Made by a program: the position numbers and the translations under genes. A DNA stretch of 64,000 bases from Dromiciops gliroides. Its lineage: Eukaryota; Chordata; Mammalia; Microbiotheria; Microbiotheriidae. Below are positions 42,618 to 53,904 of the stretch, one piece after another. The stretch is taken from positions 78,685,327 through 78,749,326 of the forward strand of contig NC_057861.1 of assembly GCF_019393635.1 (NCBI RefSeq). The letters are read 5' to 3'. Each line of letters begins with the position of its first letter. The stretch's first letter is position 1. A model generated the notes under the pieces. That model worked only from the letters and a program-made list of their open reading frames with translations. It made no database searches and had not been told where the DNA came from.

Positions 42618-43832
42618 TCAAGATGCTGTGTTAGTTATACTTGGTGCTAACCAGGTCCTTCTAACTGAGTCCACAATGCCTTGTGTGCCAAAATGGCCTT
42701 TCTTGTGAATAGAGAGGCATACCTGGTAATAGAATTTCTGGGGGAGAAGTGGTTTTCCCTCTGAAGACATCCAGACTCCATTGATCTGTTTAGCCTTGAA
42801 TCTCTTTTTCCACCTTTCTACTTCAGAATCATCATAAGTTAGGTGGAGAGAAACATCCTCAGAATGTGAGAGGTTAAATACATGTTCAAGGGCTTCTAAA
42901 GCAGTGAGCTTAGCTGCTGAATCAGCTCCTGCATTCCCTGTTGAAACAGGATCACTATTCCCTGTGTGGGCAGGGCAATGTACAATTGCTAGAGCAGAGG
43001 GAAGTTTCAGGACGGATAGGAGGTCCTTGATAAGGTCTCCATTAGCAACAGCTTTGCCGGAGGATGTTAGAAAGCCGCTCTGTAGCCAAAGCATGCCTAC
43101 AGCATGGCATACACAGAAAGCATATCTGGAGTAGGTATAAATGGTAGCGCTCTTCCCTTTGGCTATGTTACAGGCTTGTGTAAGAGCCACAAGTTCAGCA
43201 GCTTGTGCACTAAAATGTGAAGGCAGAGAAGCTGCCCAGATAATATAATCAGAAACTACAGCAGCCCCAGTGAAATGGGTGCCATCTTTCATAAACGAAG
43301 AACCGTCTGTATAGAGGACAATATCAGGGTTCTCTAAAGGTGTATCCAAAAGGTCATCACGGGGTTTCTCAGCCATATCAACTAAAGAGACACAGTCATG
43401 CAACGGCTCCCCCAAGAGTGGTAAGTTAGGGAGCAGTGTTGCTGGGTTAAGGACTGTACAGCATTTTAAAGTGATATTTTCATGACCTAGTAGGGTTACT
43501 TCATATTTAGCCAGCCTTTGATCTGAAAAGGCTTGTGTTCTATGGTGTAGTAAGAGAGCCTCTACTTCGTGGGGACATTGTATTGTAAGAGGATTACCTA
43601 GGACCAAATCAGAGGCTTTTTCTACCAAAAGGGCTGTAGCCACCACTGCCCTGAAGCAGGGTGGCACCCCAGAGGCCACAGAATCAAGTTGTCTGGAATA
43701 ATAAGCTATTGAACGCTGGACAGGTCCTAATGATTGAGTCAGGACCCCAGAAGCCACTCCCTTCTGTTCATGCACGAAAAGAATAAAAGGCTTACTGTAA
43801 TCTGGGAGTCCTAGTACAGGTGCTGATAACAA
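42618..43832 (-). pseudogene. ERV-B RT connection, RNase H and integrase N-terminus
   Basis: A 404-codon frame with the connection (LGLPDYSKPFILFVHEQ), RNase H (TDGSSF, AELVALTQAC) and the start of integrase ([14 protein letters not shown]). The third RNase H acidic site reads TYSRYAF, where ERV-A has TDSKYGF, so a catalytic Asp is lost. It stops at TGA 42620-42618. It reads through the position where ERV-A has its RNase H stop. Confidence 0.88.
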
Positions 43833-44036
43833 GGCCTATTTCAATTCCGGTATAGCTGAGAGATGCTGGAAATTCAGCTGTAAAGGTTCTGGGACAGAAT
43901 TTTTGGTTAGAGCTATAAGAGGCTTAGTAATTTCACCAAAAGAGGGTATCCATTGTCTGCAATACCCAGCTGCTCTGAGAATGGCCCTTAACTACTTCTT
44001 AATAGAGAGAGCAGCGAGTTGTTGAATAGCCTGGAC

Positions 44037-44039
44037 TCA
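44037..44039 (-). other. ERV-B in-frame TGA at the RT/connection border
   Basis: TGA preceded by an AAG codon and followed by GTC CAG, at the same place as 33693-33691 in ERV-A. See the finding on conserved UGA codons. Confidence 0.8.
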
Positions 44040-44154
44040 CTTAGGAGAGACAGAGCAAGTTCAAGCAGCCAGAATGAAGCCCAAATATTCTACCTGAGGT
44101 AAACACCATTGCACCCTTGACTTAGAGACCTTGTGGCCTCTCTTTTATAGTTCT

Positions 44155-44340
44155 TGGTTTTTTTTTGGGGGGGGGGGGGTTTTGATTTTTGGTTTTTGGT
44201 TTTTAGTGAGGCAGTTGGGGTTAAGTGACTTGCCCAGGGTCACACAGCTAGTAAGTGTTAAGTGTCTGAGGCCAGATTTGAACTCAGGTACTCCTGACTC
44301 CAGGGCCTGTCCTCTATCCACTGCACCATCTAGCTGCCCC
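44155..44340 (-). repeat. Marsupial CORE-SINE in ERV-B RT, with TSD
   Basis: Antisense SINE with a long T-rich head. TSD 'tatagttct' at 44146-44154 and 44341-44349. It interrupts the RT coding sequence. Confidence 0.95.
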
Positions 44341-44455
44341 TATAGTTCTAATAATAAATGGAGGCTGTCTTCCTGACAGGTGTCAGGATCAGAGGAGGCT
44401 AAAAGTAAATCATCAACATACTGCACTTAAGTGGAACCTTTAAAAGTAATAGAGG

Positions 44456-44604
44456 GGGGCAGCTAAGTGGCTCAGTGGATAAAGCACCGGCCCTGGATTC
44501 AGGAGTACCTGAGTTCAAATCCTGCCTCAGACACTTGATACTTACTAGCTGTGTGACCCTGGGCAAGTCACTTAACCCCCATTGCCCCGCAAAAAAAAAA
44601 AAAA
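44456..44604 (+). repeat. Marsupial CORE-SINE in ERV-B RT, with TSD
   Basis: Sense SINE with an A-tail of about 18. TSDs 'aaagtaatagagg' (44443-44455) and 'aaagtaacagagg' (44605-44617). This is a second, independent SINE within 120 bases of the previous one. Confidence 0.95.
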
Positions 44605-44765
44605 AAAGTAACAGAGGCCAGGTCCTGTTGTAAAATTTGAGAAAATAATGTAGGACTGTCCACAAATCCCTGTGGGAGTCTAATCCAGATCCACTGTGTA
44701 TTTTTCCAGGTAAAGGCAAATAAATACTGGAAGTCCTTATGCACTGATATAGAGAAAAAGGCAGA

Positions 44766-45212
44766 TCAGAGTTCTACCACTGTGAAGCATGTAGCCTCAC
44801 ATAGGATTGAAGAAACTATGGTGGCAGGATTAGGGACTATAGCATGTCTAGGAATAACATAATTGTTCATCGCTCTAAGATCTTCTACAAAATGATAAAC
44901 AGGTTTGCCATCTGGGACAGGCTTGGGTTTTTTAACTGGCAAAATGGGAGTATTACATGGAGAATGATGGTATGGGACAATAATACCCTGACTTTTCAGA
45001 GCCTCAATTATAGGGGTGATCCCTTCTATAGCTTCTTTAGACAATGGATACTGTGGAATGGATGGAGGTGGTCCCCCTTTAACTTTAATAGTAACAGGCA
45101 TAGCAGATTTAAGGATCCCCACTTTAGTAGAGGATGAGGCCCATAGGGACTCAGGAATGTCAGAGGGGATTTTGGATGTATCCCCTACTGCTCCTTGAGC
45201 ATCTGCAATCAA
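44766..45212 (-). pseudogene. ERV-B RT N-terminal part
   Basis: It encodes the RT fingers (KVKGGPPPSIPQYPL, VKKPKPVPDGKPVYHFVEDL, RHAIVPNPATIV) and stops at TVVEL, just where the first catalytic Asp block lies in ERV-A. Downstream RT is fragmented by two SINEs. Confidence 0.85.
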
Positions 45213-45314
45213 AATTGGTAAGAAATGAAGAGTATCCTCTGGTAACTGCAGAGAGACTGCCCCATCTGGAGCACAAGATATGATTGCTCTAAGTTTACAA
45301 AGGAGATCATGACC

Positions 45315-45665
45315 TCATAAATTTACAGGGGCATCGGGCATAAGTAAATATGAATGTTCTACAGTTAAAGGCCTCATGGATACCATGCAAGGGGTTAATT
45401 CTGCCACTCTTTGGGTCTTACCTGAGACTCCTACCACGTTTAAAGATCCAATAGCATTGCATCCAGGGTCTGATTTACGCACTAAGACTGATTTACAGGC
45501 TCCTGTATCTAACAGACAATCATAATACGTGTCCCCAACTTTGAGGGTCACATGGGGTTCGTTACTCTGGGGAGGTGAATGGATTGGTACAAGAGGGTTC
45601 CAAAATTCAGGATCTGGAAAAGTAAAGCTTTCTTTATTTATTTTCAACTCCTCCCCTGGATACCA
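45315..45665 (-). pseudogene. ERV-B protease
   Basis: It follows the gag TGA (45668-45666) in the same frame. It contains LLDTGACKSV, keeping the catalytic Asp, with Cys where ERV-A has Ser. It ends at a stop after DAPVNL, so it is cut before the protease C-terminus. Confidence 0.83.
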
Positions 45666-45866
45666 TCAGTCGTGAGTCTCCCTCTGAGGGATTCTTGAGT
45701 TACCCCAATTCTGATTCTATCCTTTTGTACCTCCCTGATACAGTCTACGATTATACTGATTCTGGTTGTAATAAGGTCTGTAATTATCTTGGTTTTTTCC
45801 TTCCTGGTAAAAATTTCCATAATTATTCTGGTTTCTCCTGAAAAAATATTCCAGACCCTCAGTTTC

Positions 45867-46124
45867 TCACCACCTGAGTTCTTGCTTTCTAATTCTACAT
45901 TCTCTCAATGAGTGTCCTTGTTTTTCACAGTACTGACATACCTTAGGGGTTTTGTCCTGACCTTTAAATGCCTGACCTGAAAGTGCTGGTGCCAGAATGC
46001 TTTGCTTAGCCGTATTGTCTTCATTCACCTCAAAGATATAGGTGGCGATGTCTTTAATCCTGTCTACAGCCATATCTTTCCAGCCTGGACACTGTGTCAT
46101 AAAAAGTTTATGGATTTCTGGCAA
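45867..46124 (-). pseudogene. ERV-B gag: capsid end and nucleocapsid
   Basis: It contains MPEIHKLFMTQCPGWKDM (capsid C-terminus) and one CCHC knuckle (CQYCEKQGHSLREC). Capsid upstream (46560-46130) is broken and has no long frame. Confidence 0.83.
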
Positions 46125-46570
46125 TGATTGATATACAAATGTATTACGTACAATATAGGAGTCTTTTGAGTCTAGTGGATCCAGTCTTGTAAATTGCCTA
46201 GCAGCTTCACAAAGTCTATCATAAAATCTATTAGGTTGTTCATTAGGCTCCTGAGGGAGTTTAAAAATTTTTTTGCCAGTTGTCAGATTTATTAGAACAG
46301 GATTCCATTCCTTTTAGTAGTGTTTCCCTAGCATTTTTTAATTCTTGGAATTATTGTGGATTGTTATAATCCCAGTTTGGCTCCTGGAGAGGCCACTCTG
46401 TTAATGTTTCCCCAGAGGCCAACAAGGAATTTCCTGCTGTGACAATATCTGCAATTTCACTTGGGGATAGTATAATTTCCATAAGACAAGTGACATTGGC
46501 CCAAGTGGGTTGATATATATTAAATATAGACCTTAACTATGAAATTACTGACTTCAGATTCTGATCAAAC

Positions 46571-47122
46571 CTAGGTATGTTTCTTCCATGCACTCAGATC
46601 CTTTGGACTGAATGGGCTATATATTTTACGCCATGCTCCTCTGTGGGCTGTAACATCCTGTAGGGGGAGCAGTTTCTGTTGATCTGATGCTAAAGACTGG
46701 TCTAAATCTGTTTCTGAACTCAGGTCATCTCCAATAGAGGGACATGTACTGGTATCCCTCTGAACACGTGGTCTACTATGGTCATATCTCTTCCTCTCTT
46801 TACAGCTTTTTTGGAAAAAATACCACATTGCAATAATGACAATAATGAGAATAAAATTTATAGCCATTTGAGCTATAATTATAGTAGTATAGTAAAGTTC
46901 AAATTTAGTTGTAATGCTTCCAGTAATATTGTATATGTGCTCAGTGGGAGGGATAAACTCTCCCATACCATTGTTCCAAAGATTTTTTACTGTGTTTGTG
47001 AGGAAGAAACCAGCAATTCCATGAATAAGTATTGAGCAGGCCAATAGTTTAAATCAGAACAATATGCTGTCCCAAAATATGCCAGTTAGAATATACAAGT
47101 GGGGAGCCAAATATTCAATCAT
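46571..47122 (-). pseudogene. ERV-B gag N-terminus: membrane-spanning domain
   Basis: ATG at 47122-47120 (MIEYLAPHLYILTG), an in-frame TGA at 47056-47054, then a hydrophobic stretch (LIHGIAGFFLTN), a glycosylation-type site (YNITGS), a strong transmembrane segment (INFILIIVIIAMWYFF) and a basic stop-transfer run (KSCKERKR). It then reaches the capsid start (YSPFSPKDLSAW), where a frameshift ends the frame. Hydrophobic plan and order match ERV-A although the residues have diverged. Confidence 0.75.
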
Positions 47123-47301
47123 GGGGCAGTTCAAAATGAACCAGCTTTTCTCTGACCAGCAAGATAAACTTTAACATTTTTTAAGAGCAAGGGAGATTGC
47201 ATAAGGTGGCAGTGGGGGAGGGGTAAGAAGGTCCCCCAGGTTAGTTGGCTCATGGCCAAATGGGGGGGGGATGGGTTCAAGAAATTCACTAGGTTAATCA
47301 A

Positions 47302-47319
47302 CTCCTGGTTGACTTGCCA
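47302..47319 (-). promoter_or_regulatory. ERV-B primer-binding site, tRNA-Arg type
   Basis: On the element's strand it starts TGGCAAGTCAACCAGGAG, 5 bases after the LTR. From memory it fits tRNA-Arg(ACG) with a few transition differences, a different isoacceptor from ERV-A. Confidence 0.6.
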
Positions 47320-47324
47320 AAAGC

Positions 47325-47879
47325 TGTGGGGACCAATTTTTAATTGGGGAGTGTTAGCTAAGCAGCTTGCCGCAATATTGGGGCAAGGAAGGAGACCGGC
47401 AGCCTCCCTCAAAACAGAACAGGATTTATTTTAACAAGAACGAACTTAAAAAAAAAAAACACAAACAGGATCAGTAGGATCAAAGGAAAGGAAATAAAAT
47501 GGGGAAAGGGAAATTATACAACCTGAAAAATACCACTGCCCAGGAATCAGCTGAGAATACACAGCAGAGCTCCTGTCACCTTCCAACTTCCAGCCAGAAT
47601 GCCAGAAAGAAAAAAAAAAACTTCCTTCCTCCCTGCACACTTCACACAGCCCTGAGCCAATTGGATGGCCACTCTAACAGTCACATGACTGCCCTCACTA
47701 GGCTTCCAATCATTATAATTTTGCCAGGCCCATGTAGGCGTCTGCAAGTGGTGATGACATGAGGTGCCAGCACCATGGCAACAGCTACAACCAGTGGGTG
47801 GAGCACTGTGCAGTTTGCAGAGCCCCAGGCCAGTGCACACTGAGGCATAAAACCCTCAAATAACAATTAATTCTTTACA
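47325..47879 (-). repeat. ERV-B 5' LTR (LTR 'B')
   Basis: About 555 bases, 'tgtggggacc' to 'ctttaca'. It pairs with 38689-39225. It is followed by 'cagt' (possible TSD with 'tagt' at 37779-37782). Confidence 0.88.
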
Positions 47880-47883
47880 CAGT

Positions 47884-47978
47884 GGTCTGACCCTCATGTT
47901 CCCCACAGCCTTGGTCTACTGGTGTTGCTGCTCCTGTTCCTGCTTGACTCCAATTCGGTCCTCACCATTTCCTTCCAC
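47884..47978 (+). repeat. Possible remainder of the ERV-C 3' LTR
   Basis: It lies between ERV-B and the start of ERV-D homology. If 'tagt'/'cagt' is the TSD, this continues the LTR cut at 37782. I cannot confirm this from sequence alone. Confidence 0.35.
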
Positions 47979-48117
47979 CTGCACCATTTGTAGGTGAAGA
48001 ACTTCTCCAACAAGAGCATATGGCTCTAACTTCTAGAAAGGGTTATTGAACCCTATTGTTTGATTTGTAGGACAACTGATGAACATATTGAGTCTCGCTG
48101 ATATTTTAGTTCCTTTT

Positions 48118-48263
48118 TTTTTTTTGGTGAGGCAATTGGGGTTGAGTGACTTGCCTAGGGTCACACAGGTAGTAAGTGTTAAGTGTCTGAGACCAGATTT
48201 GAACTCAGGTCCTCCTGACTCCATGGCCAGTGCTCTATCCACTGCGCCACCTAGCTGCCCCTG
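48118..48263 (-). repeat. Marsupial CORE-SINE with TSD
   Basis: Antisense copy. TSD 'ttttagttcctttt' at 48104-48117 and 48264-48277. Confidence 0.95.
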
Positions 48264-48593
48264 TTTTAGTTCCTTTTGATAAATTGTTTATCACTTCAAG
48301 TATCTGTTATTGTCATTGTACTAGATAAAAATTCAGGAACAAGATGATGTGGTTTACTTGTCTAATGAAGATTCTGTAATAATGTTTAATATTATCAGCT
48401 ATTTATATTCATTTATCATTTATATGTCACTGTGACTATGTATATAGCTTTTATTATCCTTAGTGAAAGAGTAGTAATTCTGTTGTATTGGTCATTATAC
48501 CACTTTCCCAATTGACTCTGGGTATGGTTTGGAATTATTGTATGTATTACAAGTATATCCTTAGTTATGCAGCATAATACACATTTTTACCAT

Positions 48594-49038
48594 TATGGTG
48601 TTTAAAATCTATATTGTGTGATCACCTTAAATACTAAAATAAGGTAAAAATGGGCACATGATTTACACATAAAGGGTAATACCATAAGCACATTGATAGT
48701 GCATGGAATCATTTCATAAGGAAATATATGAAGTTCTCCTGTTTCAATTCATCAACATATTCTTCAAAAGGAGAGTCATGCACTGTAAAAGACTCAAAAT
48801 CAGTTCTATGGTTAAGCATATAAGAAGCAGATTCTTGTCTGTGTCTGTTGCTTTGACTCAGAATATGTTACAATGTACAATGATTCCAAATAATATTTTC
48901 TGCAAAAATAGTATTTCTAGAATTAATTTATACTTCTCATGGTAATCAATTTACCAAGGAAATACTTTATATAATTTGATCAAATAATCAGTCCAGGTGG
49001 GTCTTTGAGTATCTGCTAAATACCATTATTTTATCACA
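48594..49038 (-). mobile_element. 445-bp internally deleted ERV-A-type element with TSD
   Basis: Both termini match the ERV-A LTR ends ('tgtttaaaatct' on the left, 'aggtgggtctttgagtatct' plus 'ttatcaca' on the right). It is flanked by 'ccat' at 48590-48593 and 49039-49042. The interior retains about 30 bases of integrase (48710-48738, like 31735-31763) joined to about 110 bases of the OTU region (48741-48848, like 31053-31160). It has no coding capacity. Confidence 0.82.
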
Positions 49039-50110
49039 CCATCATATTGTCTTTGGTGAAATTAATATGAGATTTATGAATTATGGAAACTTACCATTTC
49101 AGAGACTAATTGCTCTTACACTGAGCTTGACGGAGATGGTTCAGCTCCATGATGTAGGTCCTGGAGAGAATATATGTACAACAGGAGGAGAGACAAGTAC
49201 ATGTAAAATGCCCTGAGAGAACAGCCATGGATGAGAAAACAGCCATTCAGCGAAACCTGGAGGTAGGATTCCCTTAGTCCAAATACATTCAGTAAGTTCA
49301 TAGTTTGCTTATAATAGAGGCTATGTAGGGCACATCTCTCACTCCAAAAATGGCCTGGTGTCATGTAAGCTCCAGCACATGCACCTGGTTTAACTTAATT
49401 TGGCTTTTTCATTCAGTCTGGTGGCATGGTTAGAATCCATCCACCTGAGGCCTAGCACAATTACTGGAACCATGAGATATGGTACGGTAACCTTCCCATA
49501 ACATTTTCAGGTGTCATCACAGACACATTACTAAATTTGGCCTTGATCCAGACATATAGTGGTAAAAAAGTGTTACTAATGTTATAACTGTCTCAACTCT
49601 GTATTGCATGTGGGTATAAGTATCCTCCAAAAGGGGAGACTGCAATAAGAAGCTGTATGTATTAAATTTTAAATTTGTTTTATATGAGTTACATTTTGAA
49701 GAACTTACATTGTTTAGTTTGAACATTTTGACAATGCTATGCTAAAGACTAGTGAAAATCCAGAAGTTCAACAAGTTAAAGAAGTAAAAGTATCCAGAGA
49801 CAACCAGAGACCAGAATCCAGTTCCTGATGACATCTTAACACTCCTTCAAAGACAAGATTTCAAGGATTTTAAATGGACATTTTGTTTCTTCCTATATAC
49901 ACCATCTGTAATGTGTATTTTCTGTACAGTCCTTTCCTCTGTAGACACTGTCAAAGTGCGAGTCCATGAGGAATTACCCCTCTAGACAAAATTTTCCCTT
50001 TCTTCCTTTTCTGTATTGTTATTAGCATTGTTTGTTAGCATAGGTTATGGTATTCTGTTATTTTACTGCTTCATCAAGGAAACACCCCGTTGTCGAAGCA
50101 AAAGGGGTAC

Positions 50111-51290
50111 TGTAGGCAGCTAAAACTGGCCTTGAATGGGGCACACCTCCTCCAGTGCAACTGCTCCCCTGAAACCACCACAGACACATAAGCCTTGCAC
50201 ACCACACCTAGCCCAGGCCCCACTCAGTGGGGATATACACAAAAAACCTCAGGCATGTGCTGGAGCTTCCTCTGCCCAGCCCCCAGCCCTGGCGTGTGGC
50301 CTGGGGGCACCAGCAAATTAGCTTGGCATGTGTGGGCCGGTCAGCCCAAGTTTCACCTGAGAGAGAAGGTTAATAAAAAGGGACACAGGGAGATGTAAGG
50401 GGGTCATGATGGTGAAGTGGGGGTCACTACAGTGAAGAGGGAGTTGCTACAGAGAGAAAAGTTAGAAGAGGAGGATGCTACAGGAGAGCTACAAAAACAT
50501 AGTGAGAGACACAGAGAGGAGAGCTAGTGAGAAGGTAGAGATGCTGAGAGGTCAGCGGGAGAAAAAGCGCAGGGGAGCTGGAGTGAAGGAGAAAAAGAGT
50601 GAAAGGGAGAGGACTGAGAAAGTTGCAGAGGACTGAAGGTAAACCAGTCCAAGTGAGGCATGGCTGCAGTGGTGGCAGTGGCCAGCATACCTTCAGGCAA
50701 GAGAAGCGCAAATGGCAGGAAAGTTAAAAGAGAAAGTGGAGAGTTCATTTGTAGAGAACACTGAGGACCATCTTTGAATACAAAAGACCCTCAGGCCATT
50801 CCCCTCACCCTTGGGCCTTACAAACATGCATTTCACTTCCTTCCTGAGTCAAAGATAAGTAGAAGGTGACCAGGAGCATTAACCTTGGAGATAACATAAA
50901 AAATGTTTAAGTAAACTCTTTATCATTTGACTTGAGAAATTCCAGACATCCTGGATCCTTAGTCTTGCCTCCTTCCTGCAAGATACTGACTTTAGCATGT
51001 CTTTGTTATTGTAGGTAGATAAAAGGCAGTGCTTTTGCCTCAATAAAGTGTCTCTCTCTGAGCATTAGAAAGAACCCGTGTTTTCTTTCCTTTCTAGTCT
51101 GCCCCTGCCCAATTATGGCATTCGTTGGCCGAGGTTTCAGGTTGTATATCTTGCTTTCTTGTATTCTTATTTCCGTGTTGGTTCTCATAAATAAACTCTT
51201 TTCCTTTAATTGAAGGAAGTTTTTAAATCTTTTCCTTATCAGGCTGGGAGAGGCAGTGGGAGAGGGAGAGACTCCCAACTGGTTCTTCCC
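50111..51290 (+). repeat. ERV-D 3' LTR
   Basis: It starts 'tgtaggcagc' right after a purine run. A TATA-like 'agataaaagg' near 51017 and AATAAA at 51042-51047 give the U3-R order. The right end is set only by the start of L1-like sequence near 51293, so it is approximate. It is a different LTR family from ERV-A, ERV-B and ERV-C. Confidence 0.7.
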
Positions 51291-51605
51291 ATATTAAATT
51301 AAAAGCAATCAGATAGCCAGCTAGGAGTTCATAGATTAGGTCCCATGTAAAATAAGTTTTACATATTCATATCCCAATTAAATCACCAAAAACTATTTTA
51401 CTGAATTAGAAAAATAACACAATTTATTTGGAAGAACAAAAAGTCAAGAACATCAAAGGAACTAATAAAAACAATGCAAAGGAAAGAGGTTTAGGAGTAT
51501 CAGATCTTAACCAATATTACAAGGCAGAAATTAGCAAAATTATCTGATACTGGTTAAGTAATAGAAAGGTAGATTAATGTTCCACAAACAAAACTAAAGC
51601 AGCCA

Positions 51606-51762
51606 GGGGGTGGCTAGGTGACACAGTGGATAAAGCACTGGCCCTGGAGTCAGGAGTACCTGAGTTCAAATCCGGCCTCAGACACTTGACGCTTACTAGC
51701 TGTGTGATCCTGGGCAAGTCACTTAACCCCCATTGCCCTGCAAGAAAAAAAAAAAAAAAAAC
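51606..51762 (+). repeat. Marsupial CORE-SINE with TSD
   Basis: TSD 'ctaaagcagcca' at 51594-51605 and 51763-51774. Long A-tail. Confidence 0.95.
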
Positions 51763-52381
51763 CTAAAGCAGCCAATGTTAGATAGAAAGCCAGGAAACTG
51801 GTGGGGGAAATTATATAATATTTCTCTCAAAGAAGTGTTATTTCTCAAATATATAGGGAACTGAACCATTATTTTTGTAAAAATGCATGCCAGTCCCCAA
51901 TTGGTAAATGGTCTAAGGATAAAAAAGGACAGTTTTCAGAAAAAGAAATTACAAGTATAATCTCATAAAAAATTCTCTAAATATCAACTGCTTAGAGAAA
52001 TGCAAATTTTAAATGATTGTATGATATAACATCATCTCAGGTTGCTGAAAATGACAAAAATGTAAAATGACAAAAGCAGGAAGTAATGTGGAAAAATTGG
52101 GACACTAATTTACTGTTAGTAGAGTTGTGAACTGTTCCAAACATTCTGAAGAACAATTTGGAACTATTCACAAAAAGCAATAAAACTATGGCTATCCTTT
52201 GACCAAGCAATGTCATTGCTAAGTTGGTATCACAAAGAGATTAAAGAGAAGAGTAAAGATCCTATGTGAACAAAAATATGTATAGATTCTTTGTGGGGAC
52301 TAAGTATTAAAAATTATGGGGATGCTCATCAAGTGGGGAATGGCTGAACAAGATATAGTATATAATTGTGATAAGATCTTC

Positions 52382-52490
52382 TTACTGTTGTTATCCAATT
52401 GTTTCAATCATGTTCAGTCCTTTTTTACCCCATTTGGGGTTTTCTTGACAAAGATACTGGAGTGGTTTGCCATTTCCTTTTCCAACCCAT
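52382..52490 (+). repeat. Second SINE type, fragment
   Basis: 'ccccatttggggttttcttg' and 'actggagtggtttgccattt' are phrases of a different marsupial SINE family. It is inserted in the L1. I do not give a family name. Confidence 0.65.
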
Positions 52491-52999
52491 GTAATGGAAT
52501 AATATTGTGCTATAAGAGAAATGAGCATGATGGTTTCAGAAAAATATGTGGAGACTTATATGAAGTGATGCAAAGTGAAGTGAGCAGCACAAGGAAAACA
52601 TCGTACATATTGTAAGGATGACCAAATGTGAAAGACTTAGCTACTCTGATGTAGATGATGATCCAAGAAATTCCAAAAGACTGAGGATGGAAAATGTCAT
52701 TCACCTACAGAAAGAACTGATGAACTCTGAGTGCAGATTGAAGCATTTTTTTTAAACTTCCCTTATTTTTCTTGAGGTTTTTGCATTTTATATTCTTTTG
52801 CAAAATTCAAATATGGAAATGTGGTTTGCATGACTTCACATATATAATTGATAGCATATTGTTTCCCTTCCCAATGAATGTGTGGGGGAATATCAAGAAG
52901 AGGAGAATTTGAAACTTAAAATTTTCAAACTCATTACAATTTTTTACATGTAATTGGAAAATATTTAATGAAATAAATAAAAAATATTTTTGAAATTTT

Positions 53000-53460
53000 A
53001 TTGCCTATCCTCTGTTGATTATTTCCAATTTATCCTGCACTTAGCTTATTTGTACAATGTTTCCCCCATTAACCCTACCACTGTGAGTTCCATAACAGCA
53101 AGGGTTGTCTTTTGCCTTTCTTTGTATCCCCATCCCATAGGAAGACATGCAGAAAATGTTTGACTGACTAGATCTGGATTCATAAAGCCTAGACCTTAGT
53201 TGGAGCTTTGTCTCTTTCTTATCATGTCATCTTGGATAAGTCAGGTAAATTCTCTAGACCTCAGTTTCTATCTTCTCTAAAACTGTGATGATGATACTTT
53301 TACTAACTAGCAGGTTTGTTTTGAGGAAAGTTCCTTACAAGCCAAAAGCATTATCTGTCTATCTAGTGTCCTAGCTATTTATCTTGCTATAGATAGATAT
53401 AACAATGGAGAGTTAGTTAGAAACATAGAAATATGTCATTCTGAATAGGACAACCTCTTC
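53000..53460. other. No gene; MIR-like fragment
   Basis: A MIR-like text ('cttggataagtcaggtaaat', 'gacctcagtttctatc') lies near 53190-53290. The rest is unassigned. Confidence 0.5.
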
Positions 53461-53800
53461 CAGAAATCAGTTTGGATTTTGGGAGGAAATTTCACAACCA
53501 ATTCAAAGCCACTGAACCAATGGTCCCACTAATGAATATGTATGCCAAGGAAGTAACTGACAGAATGAAATGTCTCATACACACCAGAATATTTATAGCA
53601 GTATTCATTGTAATAGGAAAAGGGGTGGAGGGAGTTAGGACCCATTCATTGTAGAATAGTCAAAGAAATCATGGGGAATAACTATAATGAGATATTATTG
53701 GGTGTTAAGTAATTATAGGCAGGAGGAATTCAGGGAAACATGGCAAGAAATATATGAATTGATAGGGAGAAAAAATGAGCAGAATTAGGAGAATATATAA
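53460..53800 (+). mobile_element. Old L1-like 3' fragment, sense
   Basis: Resembles the L1 ORF2 tail and 3' UTR ('catacacaccagaatattta', 'gaattcagggaaacatgg'), strongly diverged. Confidence 0.5.
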
Positions 53801-53904
53801 AATGGCAGCACCAGGGTCTCCTGAAGTTTCTCTTCTTGGCAGATAACATGCCACATGCTGTCTGATGCTGCTGTTTTCTTGCTTACCTCCCCAAAGAAAA
53901 AGCC

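Larger units (their letters stand above)
37783..47879 (-). mobile_element. ERV-B: older relative of ERV-A with extra LTR and SINE insertions
   Basis: A minus-strand provirus. Order on its strand: 5' LTR (47879-47325), primer-binding site (47319-47302), gag (47122 to about 45669), protease (45665-45315), RT (to 44037, with two SINEs), connection/RNase H and integrase (43832-41741), OTU (41652-41180), long 3' region, LTR (39225-38689), a repeated piece of 3' region (38688-38375) and another LTR (38374-37783). It has many stops and frameshifts and no env. Its LTRs differ more than those of ERV-A, so it is the older insertion. Confidence 0.85.
47979..50110 (+). mobile_element. ERV-D: 3' non-coding region, plus strand
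   Basis: Reverse complement of the ERV-B 3' region (47994-48070 mirrors 40620-40540), then parallel to ERV-C. It ends at a short purine run before the LTR at 50111. It contains a SINE (48118-48263) and a 445-bp mini-ERV (48594-49038). No coding sequence. Confidence 0.75.
51293..52990 (+). mobile_element. L1 ORF2 3' half and 3' UTR, sense, with insertions
   Basis: Sense L1 ORF2 wording ('atttggaagaacaaaaagtc', 'aaagaggtttaggagtatca', 'agatcttaaccaatattaca'), later 'gtggggaatggctgaacaag' and the 3' UTR. A CORE-SINE (51606-51762) and a different SINE fragment (52382-52490) interrupt it. Frames are broken. Confidence 0.8.

Noticed and set aside
47884..47978. A tRNA-derived or coding feature next to ERV-B
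   Set aside because: No frame or RNA fold could be supported. It is best treated as a likely remainder of the ERV-C LTR.
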